A DNA stretch of 64,000 bases, taken from NCBI RefSeq assembly GCF_027172205.1, contig NC_070607.1, positions 67,394,831 to 67,458,830 of the forward strand. Direction: 5' to 3'. Numbering within the stretch: position 1 is the first letter of the stretch; each line of letters starts with the position of its first letter. This DNA is from Podarcis raffonei. Its lineage: Eukaryota > Chordata > Lepidosauria > Squamata > Lacertidae. Positions 41,961-54,390 of the stretch are shown here, in pieces. The notes below the pieces were generated by a model, which saw only the letters and a list, made by a program, of their open reading frames with translations, was not told the DNA's origin and did not search any database. The position numbers and the translations under genes are program-made.

Positions 41961-43059
41961 TGACCATTGGCATGTAGGTTAGTTTTTATATAATATATAC
42001 AAGTTCCTTCTTCTCTCCTGTCCTTCCTTGCGAGAGAACGTGCCACACAGGCTGCTTACTCTGTAGCTTCTCTGGTCGGTTTCTAACGCGAAGCAAGATG
42101 AGAGCGATGCAGGTGGTGGAACATCTGTGAATGATTCAGTGCTTCACTATGGGAACAGCTCCATGCATGGGTGAGGCAAGGAAGACAATGCAGCCTTGGT
42201 ATTGTTTGGCAGGATCACAGGCAGTAAGGGCCTGCTGTAGGAAAATAGGGAAATGCAGTCACGGGTCAAGGACTTATTCATGCAGTCCACACATCCCAAC
42301 ACTGCCAGAGGCCACTTCTGCTTGCTCTGGAGAAATATTTGCCAACATCTGAAAGTCCAAAACAGGCTGACGGTGCTTGCAGACATTTACTACCCTCCAT
42401 CCTAGAAGCTGCATACCCAGTGCCACTCTGAAAGGAAAGCAACTGAAACCAGGACAGGAATCTTAGTATCTGCAGTCATTCAGGGGAAAAAATCCTGTTA
42501 AATGCTAGAATGTTAACATGCTTGAAACTGCTGACTATGAAAGCAGCATAGTACATATTCCTTATTCCGTTCCGTTTGTCAGTCTTAAGTAGTTTGCAAA
42601 TTGCCTTTTAATAAAACTTGCAGAGCAGCTGTGCTTTTGGAAGACATTCTGGTTGAACCCAGCAGTTCAGCTTTTGCAAAAGTTACCCTGTGCCTTTGAG
42701 TTTCCCTCTTAGAAAAAATGTCAAGCACACAGCAGCTAGCATTTGTTTGGCTGCCTCTTCTCTACCTCAAAGCATCTCAGAGAGCAGAAGAGTTGTGGCA
42801 GGGAAGACGATGCTGACCCCATCCTTCACCTTCCACTTTCTCCCAAAACTCCCCATGCAAGCTACTCCTCCCCTCCCAAGTTTTCTACCTTAAAAACTCT
42901 TTTAAGGCTTTGTTTATGTGCACATTTATTTGGGAATAAGAGCCTCTGTGCAAATGCAGTGGAATAACCAGATTACTGTTTTTCCTGGGACTGTAGTACC
43001 ACTCCATATTGCAGATGGAGGGTGGCATGTTTGAATGATTCTTCAGGTTTTTTTAAAAA

Positions 43060-43300
43060 AAGCTATTTCAAGAAAAAGATTATGCACTGTGGTTTGGTGA
43101 GGTGCGGAGATCTGCGATGAGGCTTCACCTGGTGATTGTAAGGCCCAAGATGGGCCTTATTGGGGAGGCATTCTTTTAGGTACATGGGTTCCAAGCCATT
43201 TAAGGATTTGTTTTCTAGTACTAACACCATGAATTTGGCCCGGTAACTCACCAGCAGGCTATGTAGTATGTTTAGGCCCGGTGACACATGGTCCCATTGA
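43060..43300 (-). mobile_element. LINE fragment (L2/CR1-type)
   Basis: 'ggttccaagccatttaaggatttgttttctagtactaacacc', 'gaatttggcccggtaactcaccagcaggctatgtag' is the reverse complement of a non-LTR LINE region seen in many reptile copies ('ccctaaacggcctaggtccag...'). Limits uncertain. Confidence 0.45.
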
Positions 43301-44430
43301 AGGCTGAGTAGGGATGCACAGCATCACATGCATACAGAGCAATTGCTTGGAGGAGCAAAATGAAACACTTGGGCAGGGCCTACAATGTTCAAGGCAGCCC
43401 CTTGCTCCAGTCTCCCACCAGTTTCTTAGAGAGAAACAAGGGCATTGTCAGCATCATGTGGTGTGTGTGTGTGTATCTTTAGATTAAGAGGGAACCTGTG
43501 GGTACCCATTCTCATGTCTTTAAAAAGCACCGTGAGAAGCAGCCCTCAGAAGCGCAGGCTGTGGCCTGGAAGCATTCTGTTGTGTACCGGTTTGGCTGCA
43601 CTTAAAAGGAGACGGAGGGTTTCTGAGGATTTCTTCCCAATTTCCGATGCTTCCTGCACTCAATGAATGTCCCTTGTTCCCCTCAGAAGTGAGCGGGTGC
43701 CTGCAATTAGGGCCCTGGAGCTCTCGCGCAGTCTATGGACAACTGTTCAAATGGGGCGTTGTGTTTCCTGAGCCCAAGGAAAGCACAGCGTTTGTAATGG
43801 AGAGGGCAATGTGAGGGGGAGGGCAGCCCCGGCTGCTATTTATTCATGCTCTTCATTGTCTTTCAAACCCACCCAGAGTTTGGCATTTTCTCCTCCACGC
43901 TTTGCCCTCTTCCCTTTTGGCAGAGGGGGATGTTTTCCTGGGCTTCTGAATGCAGCGGAAATTAGCTGGGACTGGCTGGGGACACCAACAAACTTATTTG
44001 AACTCGCTTATCCCTCTGAGAGCGGATGCGTTTAGGTAGTAAGAACCAGAAGGGGAGCAGGGTTGGGAGGGGATTTCAATGACCAGCGCTGATTTTGTCA
44101 AGGGCTTGCTAGTGGCCCAGGAAGGATTCACAAGGAGGTCTCTCCCACCCAAGCCTGCCACTCTTGCTTTTAGTTGCTAATTGCAATCTGTAAATATATG
44201 AAAAGGTGCAGCAAAATTCTGTGAAGAGTCCCAAGGAGGTAGAATGTATTGTACCACTTCTGGGTGTTCCCCAACATAATAATTTCCTTGCAATTAGAAG
44301 TGTAGTGCATCATAGAGAAAAAGTTCTGGTCCCAACCTTTTGCCTGCCATGCTGGCTTTCTGTTTGCATGAAATGATTAAGATGGGGAGCATTTGTGACT
44401 GGGATCTCTCCACCTGTAGGCTGATGTGAT

Positions 44431-44995
44431 ACATAGAATCATAGAATCATAGAGTTGGAAGAGACCACAAGGGCCATGGAGTCCAACCCCCTGCCAAGCA
44501 GGAAACACCATCAGAGCACTCCTGACATATGGTTGTCAAGCCTCTGCTTAAAGACTCCAAAGAAGGAGACTCCACCATACTCCTTGGCAGCAAATTCCAC
44601 TGTCAAACAGCTCTTACTGTCAGGAAGTTCTTCCTAATGTTTAGGTGGAATCTTCTTTCCTGCAGTTTGGATCCATTGCTCTGTGTCCGCTTCTCTGGAG
44701 CAGCAGAAAACAACCTTTCTCCCTCCTGTATGTGACATCCTTTTATATATTTGAACATGGCTATCATATCACCCCTTAACCTCCTCTTCTCCAGGCTAAA
44801 CATGCCCAGCTCCCTTAGCCGTTCCTCATAAGGCATTGTTTCCAGGCCTTTGACCATTTTGGTTGCCCTCCTCTGGACATGTTCCAGTTTGTCAGTGTCC
44901 TTCTTGAACTGTGGCACCCAGAACTGGACACAGTACTCCAGGTGAGGTCTGACCAGAGCAGAATACAGTGGCACTATTACTTCCCTTGATCTAGA
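44431..44995 (-). mobile_element. CR1 LINE, 3' part with RT C-terminus
   Basis: At the left end 'catagaatcatagaatcatagagttggaagagacc' is the complement of the CR1 3' end with its ATTCTATG-type 8-bp repeat tail. The minus-strand frame 44974-44603 reads [59 protein letters not shown] and [11 protein letters not shown], the C-terminal domain of the CR1 reverse transcriptase. The frame is open for 123 codons, which suggests a rather young or slowly decaying copy. It is 5'-truncated and lies within the GPR37L1 intron, antisense to the gene. Confidence 0.9.
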
Positions 44996-45160
44996 TGCTA
45001 TACTCCTATTGATGCAGCCCAGATACAGTCCATTGTAGCCCCTGTCTTCTGTTGCATGAGTAGAGCCTGCCCAAGTCTGGTTTCCTGGGGAGGGATAGCT
45101 AGTAAATAAGAAGTGCAGCTATAGGAAAGTTTCTAGTCATACCACAGATGCATGTTTCGA

Positions 45161-45161
45161 C

Positions 45162-45198
<37 letters not shown>

Positions 45199-45228
45199 TA
45201 TATATATACACATATATACATACACAAA
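45161..45228. repeat. (TA)n/(CA)n microsatellite
   Basis: TA-alternating, then CA and TA mixtures over about 65 bp, inside the GPR37L1 intron. Confidence 0.9.
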
Positions 45229-46087
45229 CCACAATGAGGCCCCTGACTTCTGTCATCCCTATGCTGTCACCAACTGATATAAAAATATAGGCAAAAATGG
45301 TAAAGGTATAAAATACAAACACTGAGGTATAAGGAACCCAAAAAGGGTGGTAAGGGGGAACAATGGATAAGAGAATGCTGCTTAGCTGAGTCTTTGAGCA
45401 TTTTTATTTCAGATACAGCTTTTGGAGAGTCCACCAGATTGCTTTACCAGGTATTGACCGTACAAATTCACACTAGTGTTAAAGCAGAATAGCAGCCAAT
45501 AGCATCTTAGGCTAAAAAGGGGGTGGGTATGAGCAGGCTGTAAGCCTTTCTATCAGAGCTGATCCCCTCAGTTGCCTTGATATATCTGCCTCAAGTTTAC
45601 AAAGCAAGGGGGGTCATTCTGATAATAGGGCTCATTTAGCACTCTAAATTTGCTTCTTTTCAATCCTTCAGGCTTCCAAAGGTTACTGTCTCTCTTTGCT
45701 TAGGCCTACATTGGAGCAACCTTTTCCAAAGCATCTTTCACCTATAATTCATTATGTCTTTTCACACACTTTTGGCCTTAACCAACAACAGTGCTCTTGG
45801 GAACATATAAAAAAGCTGTTGGGGATTTGGGTGACCTTACCTGGTTTTACAAAAGGCATGTATATAAAAATAGCATGGTATAAATTGGGGTCTGCATCAA
45901 TCCTTATACAGTAGGCCCATTTCTTGTACTCAGAAAGAGGCTTTTTGCACTCAAAAGAAATAGAGAAACTGATTTTGCAGCTCATCCATTGATGTCAACA
46001 TGCCCTTCTCTTTTTAAAGCAACCTGCCCCTTTTGGTCAGTTCACTTACCCTGAAAAACAGTCTGTCTCTGTTCTTTGTGATCCTAG

Positions 46088-46897
46088 GTGTCTTCATTGG
46101 GCGTAACCACCTTCAGTCTCTGCGCTCTGGGCATTGACAGATTCCATGCAGCCACCAGTCCGCAAGCCAAGCTGCGACCCATTGAGCACTGCCATTCCAT
46201 CATTGCCAAGCTGGCTGTCATCTGGGTGGGTTCCATGACTCTTTCCGTCCCAGAGATCCTCCTCTGGCAGCTGGCGCAAGACACCTCACCAGTCTCTGGC
46301 ATTGTGACTGACTACTGCACCATGAAGCCTTCCCAGGACCTGCCAGAATCTATTTACTCTCTGGTCCTGACTTACCAGAACGCCAGGATGTGGTGGTACT
46401 TCGGATGCTACTTCTGCCTGCCCATCCTCTTCACTGTCAGCTGCCAACTGGTCACTAGAAGAGTCAGCAGCCCAGACAAGACCGACTGCCGTGGCAGTAA
46501 GCATGGGCAGTGTGAGAGCCAACTCAACTGCACCGTGATCGGCCTGACAGTGATCTATGGTCTCTGCACAATTCCAGAGAACGTCAGCAATATCGTTGTG
46601 GCTTATCTATCTCCTGACATGGCCAAGCAGACCCTGGACCTGCTAAGTCTCGTCAACCAGTTCTTCTTGTTCTTCAAGTGCTCGGTGACTCCTGTGCTGC
46701 TGCTGTGCCTCTGCAAGCCGCTGGGCCAGGCTTTCATGGACTGCTGCTGCTGCTGCTGCGACGAGTGTGGTCAGGAAGCTGCCTCCAGCGATGGCGGCTC
46801 CGACGGCAAGCTGAAAACCGAGATGTCTTCTTCCATCTTCTTTGACAAGCCCCGGGAATCGCCTACCCCTGTGGGGGCAGTTGGCACTCCATGCTAA
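46088..46897 (+). CDS. GPR37L1: GPR37L1, coding exon 2 (to stop)
   Basis: The exon begins GTG TCT TCA right after the acceptor and gives residues 261-529, joined as [13 protein letters not shown]. It holds the rest of TM3 with GIDRFH (D277-R278-F279, a variant of the D/ERY motif), TM4 (about 297-323), the ECL2 cysteine C337 (DYCTMKPS), TM5 (about 359-383, [15 protein letters not shown]), TM6 (about 406-433) and TM7 (about 442-470; TPVLLLCLC in place of NPxxY, as in the family). A run of six cysteines (479-484) after TM7 is a likely palmitoylation cluster. The tail [19 protein letters not shown] ends GTPC, nearly identical to the human C-terminus. Human GPR37L1 is 481 residues; the whole lizard protein is about 529 because of the longer N-terminus. 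There is no break in the frame. Confidence 0.97.
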   Translation: MSSLGVTTFSLCALGIDRFHAATSPQAKLRPIEHCHSIIAKLAVIWVGSMTLSVPEILLWQLAQDTSPVSGIVTDYCTMKPSQDLPESIYSLVLTYQNARMWWYFGCYFCLPILFTVSCQLVTRRVSSPDKTDCRGSKHGQCESQLNCTVIGLTVIYGLCTIPENVSNIVVAYLSPDMAKQTLDLLSLVNQFFLFFKCSVTPVLLLCLCKPLGQAFMDCCCCCCDECGQEAASSDGGSDGKLKTEMSSSIFFDKPRESPTPVGAVGTPC

Positions 46898-47365
46898 GCT
46901 CAATCAGCTAAGCGGGGAGCATTAGCAGTTCTTCCACCAGCTTCTTCCCAAGACCAAAAGTTGTTTTTCTCTTTAGTTATCAGCTGGCGAAGTGGCTGGA
47001 CGGTGGAAATGGAGCAGGGCTTGTTCCAAGCACCAGCTCCGACCAGAGTGACTTAGTTATGAGGCCTCAACAGGCAGCTCTCTCTCCTCTGCTGAACTAT
47101 TACCTAGGGTGTGAGCGCCCCCAAATCGCAGGCATGAGCAGAGAAGGCTGCTGCCATGAAGGAGGGGGGTGCTGAGGAAAGCTACGCCTGCAGCCCCTCA
47201 AGGACTGAAGAGACCCCAAGTGTCTTAGAAGGACATAGTACAAATTAACCCATCTTGCCGTCGTGCAGGATCTCACTGTCCCCTTCTCTGCTCCAGGCCC
47301 AGAGACAGCCTCCTATACAAGATAAGCACTACCCTAGCCTCAATAAACCAATACTCTAGATAGTG
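46898..47365 (+). other. GPR37L1: GPR37L1 3' UTR
   Basis: Starts after TAA (46895-46897) and runs to the likely cleavage site about 15-25 bases past the AATAAA at 47342. A GT-rich stretch at about 47420-47437 would serve as the downstream element. Longer transcripts cannot be excluded. Confidence 0.7.
47342..47347 (+). terminator. GPR37L1: Polyadenylation signal AATAAA (GPR37L1)
   Basis: First canonical AATAAA after the stop codon, with a GT-rich stretch 75-95 bases downstream. Confidence 0.7.
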
Positions 47366-47437
47366 AAACATGTTTCCTGAGATGACATTTTTAAAAACAA
47401 AAGATGTGCTGTAGAGCTAATTGTTGTGTGTTTTCTA

Positions 47438-48504
47438 AAGTGAATCTACCTATTTAGTGCCTTACCAGATTTCCTCCCTGACCAAGAAAGCACATAAATT
47501 TTCTCAAGGAACAGCATAGTTTTCCAGCAAGGTATATATACTTTTTTTTAATGTGATAAGGGAAAGCACTGGAAAGGTATTCTGATTTATCACAAGTCTC
47601 CAGGTGAGTACTACTCACTGAACTTTGATGCTCCTAACTAAGCTTATATTTGCACTCATGGTGGTGCCTGCGTGGTTTTTGTCAGCACAGCCACCCAGAA
47701 AGAAAGAGTTCAACTCTTTCCCTGCACACCATGGTCCAGATCATAACCAGGATGCCAACAGCTGCTGTTAATGGTTTTATAAGTATTCACATAACTACAT
47801 GTGACACATAAGGTGTGATTCACTCCGTGTATTTCCTATTTGTGAGCCAAACATCACAGGTTCGCCTCCTTCGGTGACATCAAGCAGAGAACATAAGGGC
47901 TCACCAAACCCATCCTGAAGATCAGGAATCTTGCTGCTTAATCCCCACTGAGTTTATTTAACCTGAGTTTAAGGATATTTAATGTCTCCCTTGTGGAAAT
48001 ATACACTGCTGTATTTAGGCATCCCTCCAGTATCTAAAGTATTTTGCTGCCATGGACTTTGCAATGCCCTCCAAAAGGAAGAAAGTCTCTCGCATTAACA
48101 CACACAGACAGGCTCAGATTCCTGTGCGCATGCTGGCAACGGCCTCCCTTGGCAACAACGTTCATCGGGGCACAATGAGCTCTCTCTGCTGGGTTCAAGC
48201 AGCACCTGTGGCTGCATACTTTGAAGAGGGGGAAGCGATGGCTTGCCCACAAAGCCAGAATGCAGCGCTTCATGAAACCCGCATACAGCACAGTCACAGA
48301 CGGAGAAAAGTCAAATAGGCATCTATGCAGACCTTGAGCCAGGAAAATCCATCTCTTTATCCCAGGGCTCTGGGTCTCCCTTTAAATCCTGAGTAAGGAA
48401 GTCTCCACCTTCATGCCACCAATGAAAAGCAAGTGACTTGAGGAAACACTAACTGCAAGGACCTTCTTTCAGGCTAGACATCCCTTTGGGAATTTGTAGG
48501 TCAC
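47438..48504. other. Intergenic sequence, nothing recognised
   Basis: No gene seen. An 88-codon frame at 48052-48318 has an opposite-strand twin (48034-48297) and no known domain. Confidence 0.4.
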
Positions 48505-48514
48505 TAAATCCTCA

Positions 48515-48861
48515 GGGGACGTGGGTGGCACTGTGGGTTAAACCACAGAGCCTAGGACTTGCTGATCAGAAGGTCGGCGGTTCGAATCCCCGTGACGGGG
48601 TGAGCTCCCATTGCTTGGTCCCTGCTCCTGCCAACCTAGCAGTTCGAAAGCACATCAAAGTGCAAGTAGATAAATAGGTACCACTCCGGTGGGAAGGTAA
48701 ACGGCGTTTCCGTGCACAGCTCTGGTTAGCCAGAAGCGACTTAGTCATTCCACATGACCCAGAAGCTGTACACCGGCTCCCTCGGCCAATAAAGCGAGAT
48801 GAGCGCCACAACCCCAGAGTCGTCCGCGACTGGACCTAACGGTCAGGGGTCCCTTTACCTT
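48515..48861 (+). mobile_element. Full-length Sauria-type SINE
   Basis: Head 'ggtggcactgtgggttaaacc' with B-box 'ggttcgaatcc' near 48580, full body and 'cctttacct' tail. The flanks TAAATCCTCA and TAAATTCTCA (48505-48514, 48862-48871) are a 10-bp duplication with one change. Confidence 0.93.
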
Positions 48862-48871
48862 TAAATTCTCA

Positions 48872-51489
48872 ATCCTTTAAATTCGGGGCTCTTACATTCC
48901 CTGCCAATGTGGTGGTCGAGCTGTATATGTCACCACATATGTTGCACTCTTTTTCCTCCCCAATTGTACGTTAGTCAAATTCATGTAGGAACCTTTTAGT
49001 TTTAGCTAATGACAGTGATAGCCTGAAGCAGAAGCTCCTTGTTAAATGGAAGTAAAGCCCTGCTTTCTGGATGAGTATCTCCAAATGCTCTGTGTCCCTA
49101 GTCTGTACTAGGGACATCTGGAATTCTATTCAGGTGTTAACGCAGGTATGGGGAGGTGGGCATGCAGGCATACTGCCTCTGCTTCCAGTGTCCCTGTTGC
49201 ACTGACCCATCCACCCACCCTGTGCTCCATCTCAACCTTAGTGAATTGGATGGGAAGGTCTGAAGAGAGCATCTAAGCACATTTGACTGACCGTGCTTAA
49301 AAGCCTCTGCCTGATCAGAAACCCTGCCTTATCAGGGTCCCAGCTGTGCAGAGACCTCTAAACCCATTCAGCAAGATGCACTTTTCAGACCTTCCCATTC
49401 AACGTGGGGCCTGCATGTATGTTGCATACACTCCTTACTTGTGGTTACATTTCCTATTTGGGCAGAACACTTCAATACAGCTGGCCACTGGAACAGGCGT
49501 AAACATGAGCCATGCTTGGTTGAGGCTCTCAGGAATGCACTTGTAGCTTTAGCACAGCGGCATGCAAGGGACAAACAGAAGCTCATGTTTCACTTTTCAT
49601 GTGAAGTCACTGCCAGAAAAATGCTTCTGTGGCTCCAGGTAGCACTGCACTAGCATTTCCTGTGTGACTCCCAAGATAGAGGGAATCCATTCAAACATTC
49701 ACTACCACAGCAATTCCTCCACATCTCTCTTCCCTTTCCTTCTCTCACCGCACCAGCAAAGCTTCCGAGGCGAATGACGTTAGGCCCATGAGAATCTCAT
49801 TGTGCTTCTTCGCTCTTGCAGAGAATAGCTTGGGAGTACAGCCCGCGTGTGACCTAACTGCTTCAAATCCACAAGACGACAGAAAGAACCAACCATTTAT
49901 TGATTTGGCCATCTTTAAAGGTTAGACCTAGTAGTTTGCTTGATGCAAAGGCTCCTTAGGTATGAGCCTGCTGTGAATGGATTCACTCAGAAAGACTGAA
50001 AGTTCCATAAAACAACAATTCCCAGGCCTAAGGTTCTTTGCATCCTTCAGGACGCTGGCAGACTTTGGGCTTTAAAATCTTAGGGGCACACACCTTCCAT
50101 TGCTCACTGTTGCGGCAGCGCCCCCTGCAACACTCAGTGCTGGCGAACTGGTCACACTCCCCTAAACCTGCCTCTGCTCAGTAGATTCAAGGGAATCGGT
50201 CTTCAGAAGCTGCTGGATCACCAGAGAGAGAAAGAGACCAATGGTATGATCTCAAATGGAAAAGATCCTAAAGTAGTTCTGAGGCTATTCCTGTCAACCA
50301 AGGTGGGGTGGACACCTACAGCAGCGTTTGCCCTCAGGCATACTCAACCATACCCCACTGGCAATCAGGAAAACCCACACCATGGACCCAGCTCCTGTCA
50401 ATGGTCAGGGGCAATGGGAGTTGTAGTCAACTCCTGGAGGACAAATGGCTCTCACCTCTGTGCAAGAGACACACTAGCAGTCTGGCACAGCAGAAAAAGG
50501 CCTCTTCACCTATCGTCCACCCCTACTCATTCTAGCAGTTTGCAGCAGCCCCTGTATTCAGGCCTCTTCCGCATTTCCCTGTTAGTGAGGCTCCCAGCTC
50601 TGTTTGTGCAGAACTGTTAAAGGGCCTTGTTCTCTGCTGTCTTTGGATTGCACCCTCAGGAGCGGTAAACGCCACTGCGAGAGGGAGGCAGTTGCTAGGG
50701 GATGGGCTGCAACGCAGGGGATCAGTGAGGGCTTTGTATAGGGAATGACACCCACAGTTCCTTCTTGGGACTGCTGCCATGGAGACAAAGCTCCTGTCTT
50801 TGTACAAAGAAAGTGATGTTTGGATTGCTGCCCCCATTAGCAAACAAGAGCAGTCTTGGGGTAGGCACACTTGGTATGTGTCCCAAGGGCTGCTCTCTCT
50901 TGTCAGCAGACTAGGCCGCAGCTCTCCTCTGTGTGCACAGGCATGGGGGAAGCCCTTTTGCTCTGAAACTGTTTACCATTTTGCCGGGAGACGGGATTAA
51001 TCTCTGGGGGGAGGAGGGAGAACAGGGAGCTGTAGGCTCAGCACCACCAGAGACAGCCAAAGTCCTCACCCACAATCCCTGGCTCAAATGTGGGAAACGG
51101 CAAGGCCAAAGAGGGTGAGAAGATCACAGAGGAGGAAACTGCAGTGGTGACCGGGGTAGAAAAGGAATGCAATGAGACCGCTTTGTCAGAGTGCATTTCT
51201 GTTTGCTACGAAACAATGGTTTTCTAGCATCACAGTCCTTTCGACATGAACGTCTGCCGCAGAATGTCACCCAGTGCCTACAGACCCTCCCACCTGCTGC
51301 AGCAAATTCTGGGAAGCATTTGAGGGTTCACACTCCACTCACATAGGACACTTACCAGACCTACTGAGATTCACAATCACTGCGTGGACAACCTAGAGCA
51401 CACTCACAACTCTGTTTGGATACTAAGGAGGAAAAGTCGCAATGGTATGGGATAACAAGGTTCCGCCCAACTATAGAAAAGCCAAGATG
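48872..51489. other. Intergenic sequence between the two convergent genes
   Basis: Mostly unique. A diverged piece of palindromic MITE may lie at 50390-50450 ('caatggtcaggggcaatgggagttgtagtcaa'). No exon supported; the 124-codon frame at 50246-50620 has no domain I know. Confidence 0.4.
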
Positions 51490-51503
51490 ACCGTAGGGGT
51501 TTC

Positions 51504-52257
51504 TTTTTTATATAATAATTTTATTAAATTTTACATTTCAAATTAAAACATCTCTTCTTATAACCATACATTCATTGACTTCCATCGCTCCCCTTCCAAG
51601 GTTCATTTAACTTATCTACCATTCCTGCATATTTTGATATATTCATTGAATTCAATTTTCCTATCTCACAACACTTCAAAATTTATTATACTGTTGAATT
51701 ACTTTAATACTATCAGCATTTTTAACTGTGCAATCATTTTCAATATACTGAACAAAATTCCACTCTTCTTTAAATACCTGCTCTTCTTGTTCTCTTATTC
51801 TGCTTGTTAGACCTGCTAACTCTGCATATTCTATCATCTTAAGTTGCCAATCCTTCTTGCTAGGGACCTTTCTCACTTTCCATTTTTGGGCTAAAAAAAC
51901 CCTAAGCCGCTGTTGTTGCATACATATTTTTTTCTGACTCCTGGGAACCTCTGTCTGAACAATTCCTAGCAGAAATGCCTCAGGATTTTTGGGGGAAGTT
52001 GTTATAAACACTTTTTTATCTCATTATATATCATTTCCCAATATTCTTTAACTTTTTTGCATGCCCATCATATATGAAAAATGGTTCCTTCTACTTCTTT
52101 ACATTTCCAACACAGATCCAATTCCATATTATACATCTTAGCCTAGCTACTTGGAGTTAAATACCATCTACGAATCATTTTCCTATAATTCTCTTTCAGT
52201 GTGTAGCCTGTAGTAAATTTCAGCTTGTTCTCCCAAAGTCTCAAATCAATAAAGACT
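51504..52257 (-). mobile_element. 5'-truncated L1 LINE (ORF2 C-terminus)
   Basis: The minus-strand frame includes KNPEAFLLGIV, a block typical of the C-terminal part of L1 ORF2, and farther upstream MIRRWYLTP and a 'WKC/WxC'-like region. The 3' end on the left is AT-rich with a T run (poly-A on the minus strand). It is flanked by ACCGTAGGGGTTTC (51490-51503) and ACCGTAGGGATTTC (52258-52271), a 14-bp duplication with one change. Stops interrupt the frame outside 51676-52011, so it is dead. About 0.75 kb of an element that is normally 6 kb. Confidence 0.88.
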
Positions 52258-52271
52258 ACCGTAGGGATTTC

Positions 52272-53717
52272 AGTGTCCTTACTTTCAGGTTTTATCAACA
52301 AACGAAAACTAAATTTCTGCAGGAATTGGTCTTCCTATATGGTGAGCATTTATTGTGGCGGCTGATCTCATTTGAGTCCCATTCTGGAGTGACATCTATT
52401 AGGGACATGTTCTAGCATTTATGGTTTTTCCTGTCTGAAATACCTATGTAAGTTGCTTTCCTCAGTTTGCTGTGGTTTCTGGAGCGAGATAACACACTGC
52501 CATTTGTGGCTATTAGCCGATCTTCTGCCTTTACCTGCTATTGTCTTTTATGGCTGCTGAGGACACACTCCTTCCTTCTTTCAGCTTCTTTGTTAGTTCC
52601 TTCATTAGCCAAAAATATTTGATTTGCTCAAACTGCTGCTTTCTACCACCACACTCTTGCTTACAAATTTACCCTAGTGTTAAAACAGACACGCTCATCT
52701 CTCTCAAGGTTTCATCGCTCACAGCAAAATCTGCTTGCAATCTCAAGGGCTGAAGTGGCACTTCCACTCCACTCCCACCCCCCAGAATTGATCAAAAGGA
52801 CAGAATATGAGAAAATCTTTGGACTAAACAGTCCACCTTTGGGTCAGTTTGCATAGAAGGCGAAAGACTATCTATTCTGAAGATAGCCTCTGCCTTTTGC
52901 TAGCAGGGGGTCCTGTCCTATTAAGAGGATTAGAAATCGTCCCAACAAAGTGAAGCAACCCAGAGCAATTATGAGACAGAGAGTAAGAGGAGGCCACTGT
53001 CTTGATCCTCGCCCTGCCAGGGAGGGTGAGGGGGTTTGTGCATAGCCTAAGTGGTGATGTGACCTGAATATGTAACAAGACAGCAGAGAATGGATGGGAG
53101 CTGCTATTCATGCAGTGCTTTCCCTGCTGGCTTACCCTGAGCAAGGGCCAAGTGAGAACAATGCTGGGCTTGTTGCAAAGGGTTCTGGTTGGTCAGGGAG
53201 CTGGGGGTGGGGAAGGGAGAAGAGAAAACGAGAAAGAAAAGAGATCGAGCCTGGCTAGAATGCAGTTTGGGGGGAGGAAAGGAGCATGTCTAACATTTCA
53301 AAGATGTTGGGGCCATAAAGGGTTGCCCCCTTCAGTCAAGTGTTCAAGACACAGCATCAAGCACATTATGATGGCATTTCCAATAGGGACTAGAGCCCAG
53401 GCAGCTGCTGCTGGAGAAGAGATGATCTGGGGCAATCCCAGTAGGCAGGGGCCAGATGGCCGAATCAGCATCATGCAGCCTAAGAATGGACAGTGAATGA
53501 AAGAATGACAGACAGGGATGTTTGGGTATGGTGGCTGCGTACACAACAGTTTTAATAAACATGGGGGTTGCACAGCCCTGATTTTTCCATGTGTACTTTC
53601 ATGCACATTTGCCCACATGAATGGTTTCAATTGAACTCTCTGCGTTTCCCATTCATACTAGCGAGAGCTGCTTCATGTCATGATTTGCACTGTGCATTGA
53701 GCCATCCTCTCATTCAG
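52272..53717. other. Intergenic sequence, nothing recognised
   Basis: No gene supported. A GA-rich run is at about 53205-53250. Confidence 0.4.
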
Positions 53718-53718
53718 T

Positions 53719-53837
53719 AAAGGTAAAGGGACCCCTGACCATTAGGTCCAGTCGTGACTGACTCTGGTTGTGGTGCTCATCTCACTTTATTGGCTGAGGG
53801 AGCCGGCGTACAGCTTCCGGGTCATGTGGCCAGCATT
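53719..53837 (-). mobile_element. Sauria-type SINE, 3' fragment
   Basis: Reverse orientation with the tail on the left ('aaaggtaaagggacccctgacc') and breaking off at 'catgtggccagcat'. The tRNA-like head is missing. Confidence 0.88.
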
Positions 53838-54344
53838 TACTTCCCCACTTTTGCAGAGTTCCCTGAGGTCGATTGTAGGCATGCGTACAGGTAATTGTTT
53901 ACCTGTGAATGCAGTCATTTTCAATTTATCTTTGATAGTTTTCTGATATACCAGACCTGTACAAAACAGGTCCTAACAACAACAAAATGTTGTGTGGTGC
54001 CCAGCAGCCCAACAAGTAGTGCCTCACCAATGGAAATAGTGGGTGTAGTGATAGAAGGGACCCAGCAAAAGGTCACCACCTGCATAAAATAAATATGCCC
54101 ACACAGTACATATTAGCATGCAATTTCATTTTGTTGTTTTCCTTACTGCATCATGTGCACATCCGAAAAATCCAAATCAAATGGAGGGAAAGTATAGACT
54201 GCCACGAGGATGAGGACATCACAGGGACATGAAATCCAATTTAAACTGTTCTGTGTATGCAGCTGGTGCACACCTTATGCGGTTTACATAAGGACAAAGA
54301 GAAGGCAGTTGAATTGTGTTTGGCGTTTTGTACTTTACAGGAGC
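53838..54344. other. Intergenic sequence, nothing recognised
   Basis: No gene or nameable repeat. Confidence 0.35.
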
Positions 54345-54390
54345 AACCCAGCCAGATGGGTGGGGTATCAATAATAAAATTATTATTTAC
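54345..54390 (+). mobile_element. AAT-tailed LINE, extreme 3' end
   Basis: 'caacccagccagatgggtggggtatcaataataaaattatta' is the last part of the LINE 3' UTR seen at 24671, with a short AAT tail. About 45 bp only. Confidence 0.65.

Larger units (their letters stand above)
37597..46087 (+). other. GPR37L1: GPR37L1 intron (8.5 kb, phase 0)
   Basis: Donor GTAAGA at 37597, acceptor 'gtgatcctag' ending at 46087. The intron lies within TM3, at the same place as the single coding intron of human GPR37L1. It contains a palindromic MITE (37775), a SINE tail (41142), LINE fragments (41640, 43060, 44431) and microsatellites. The parts not listed separately (37911-38920, 39000-40550, 40830-41140, 41240-41640, 41970-43060, 43300-44430, 45000-46080) show no exon or nameable repeat. 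Confidence 0.93.

Noticed and set aside
50246-50870. Overlapping frames of 112-124 codons on both strands
   Set aside because: They overlap each other on opposite strands, lack known domains and have no splice context.
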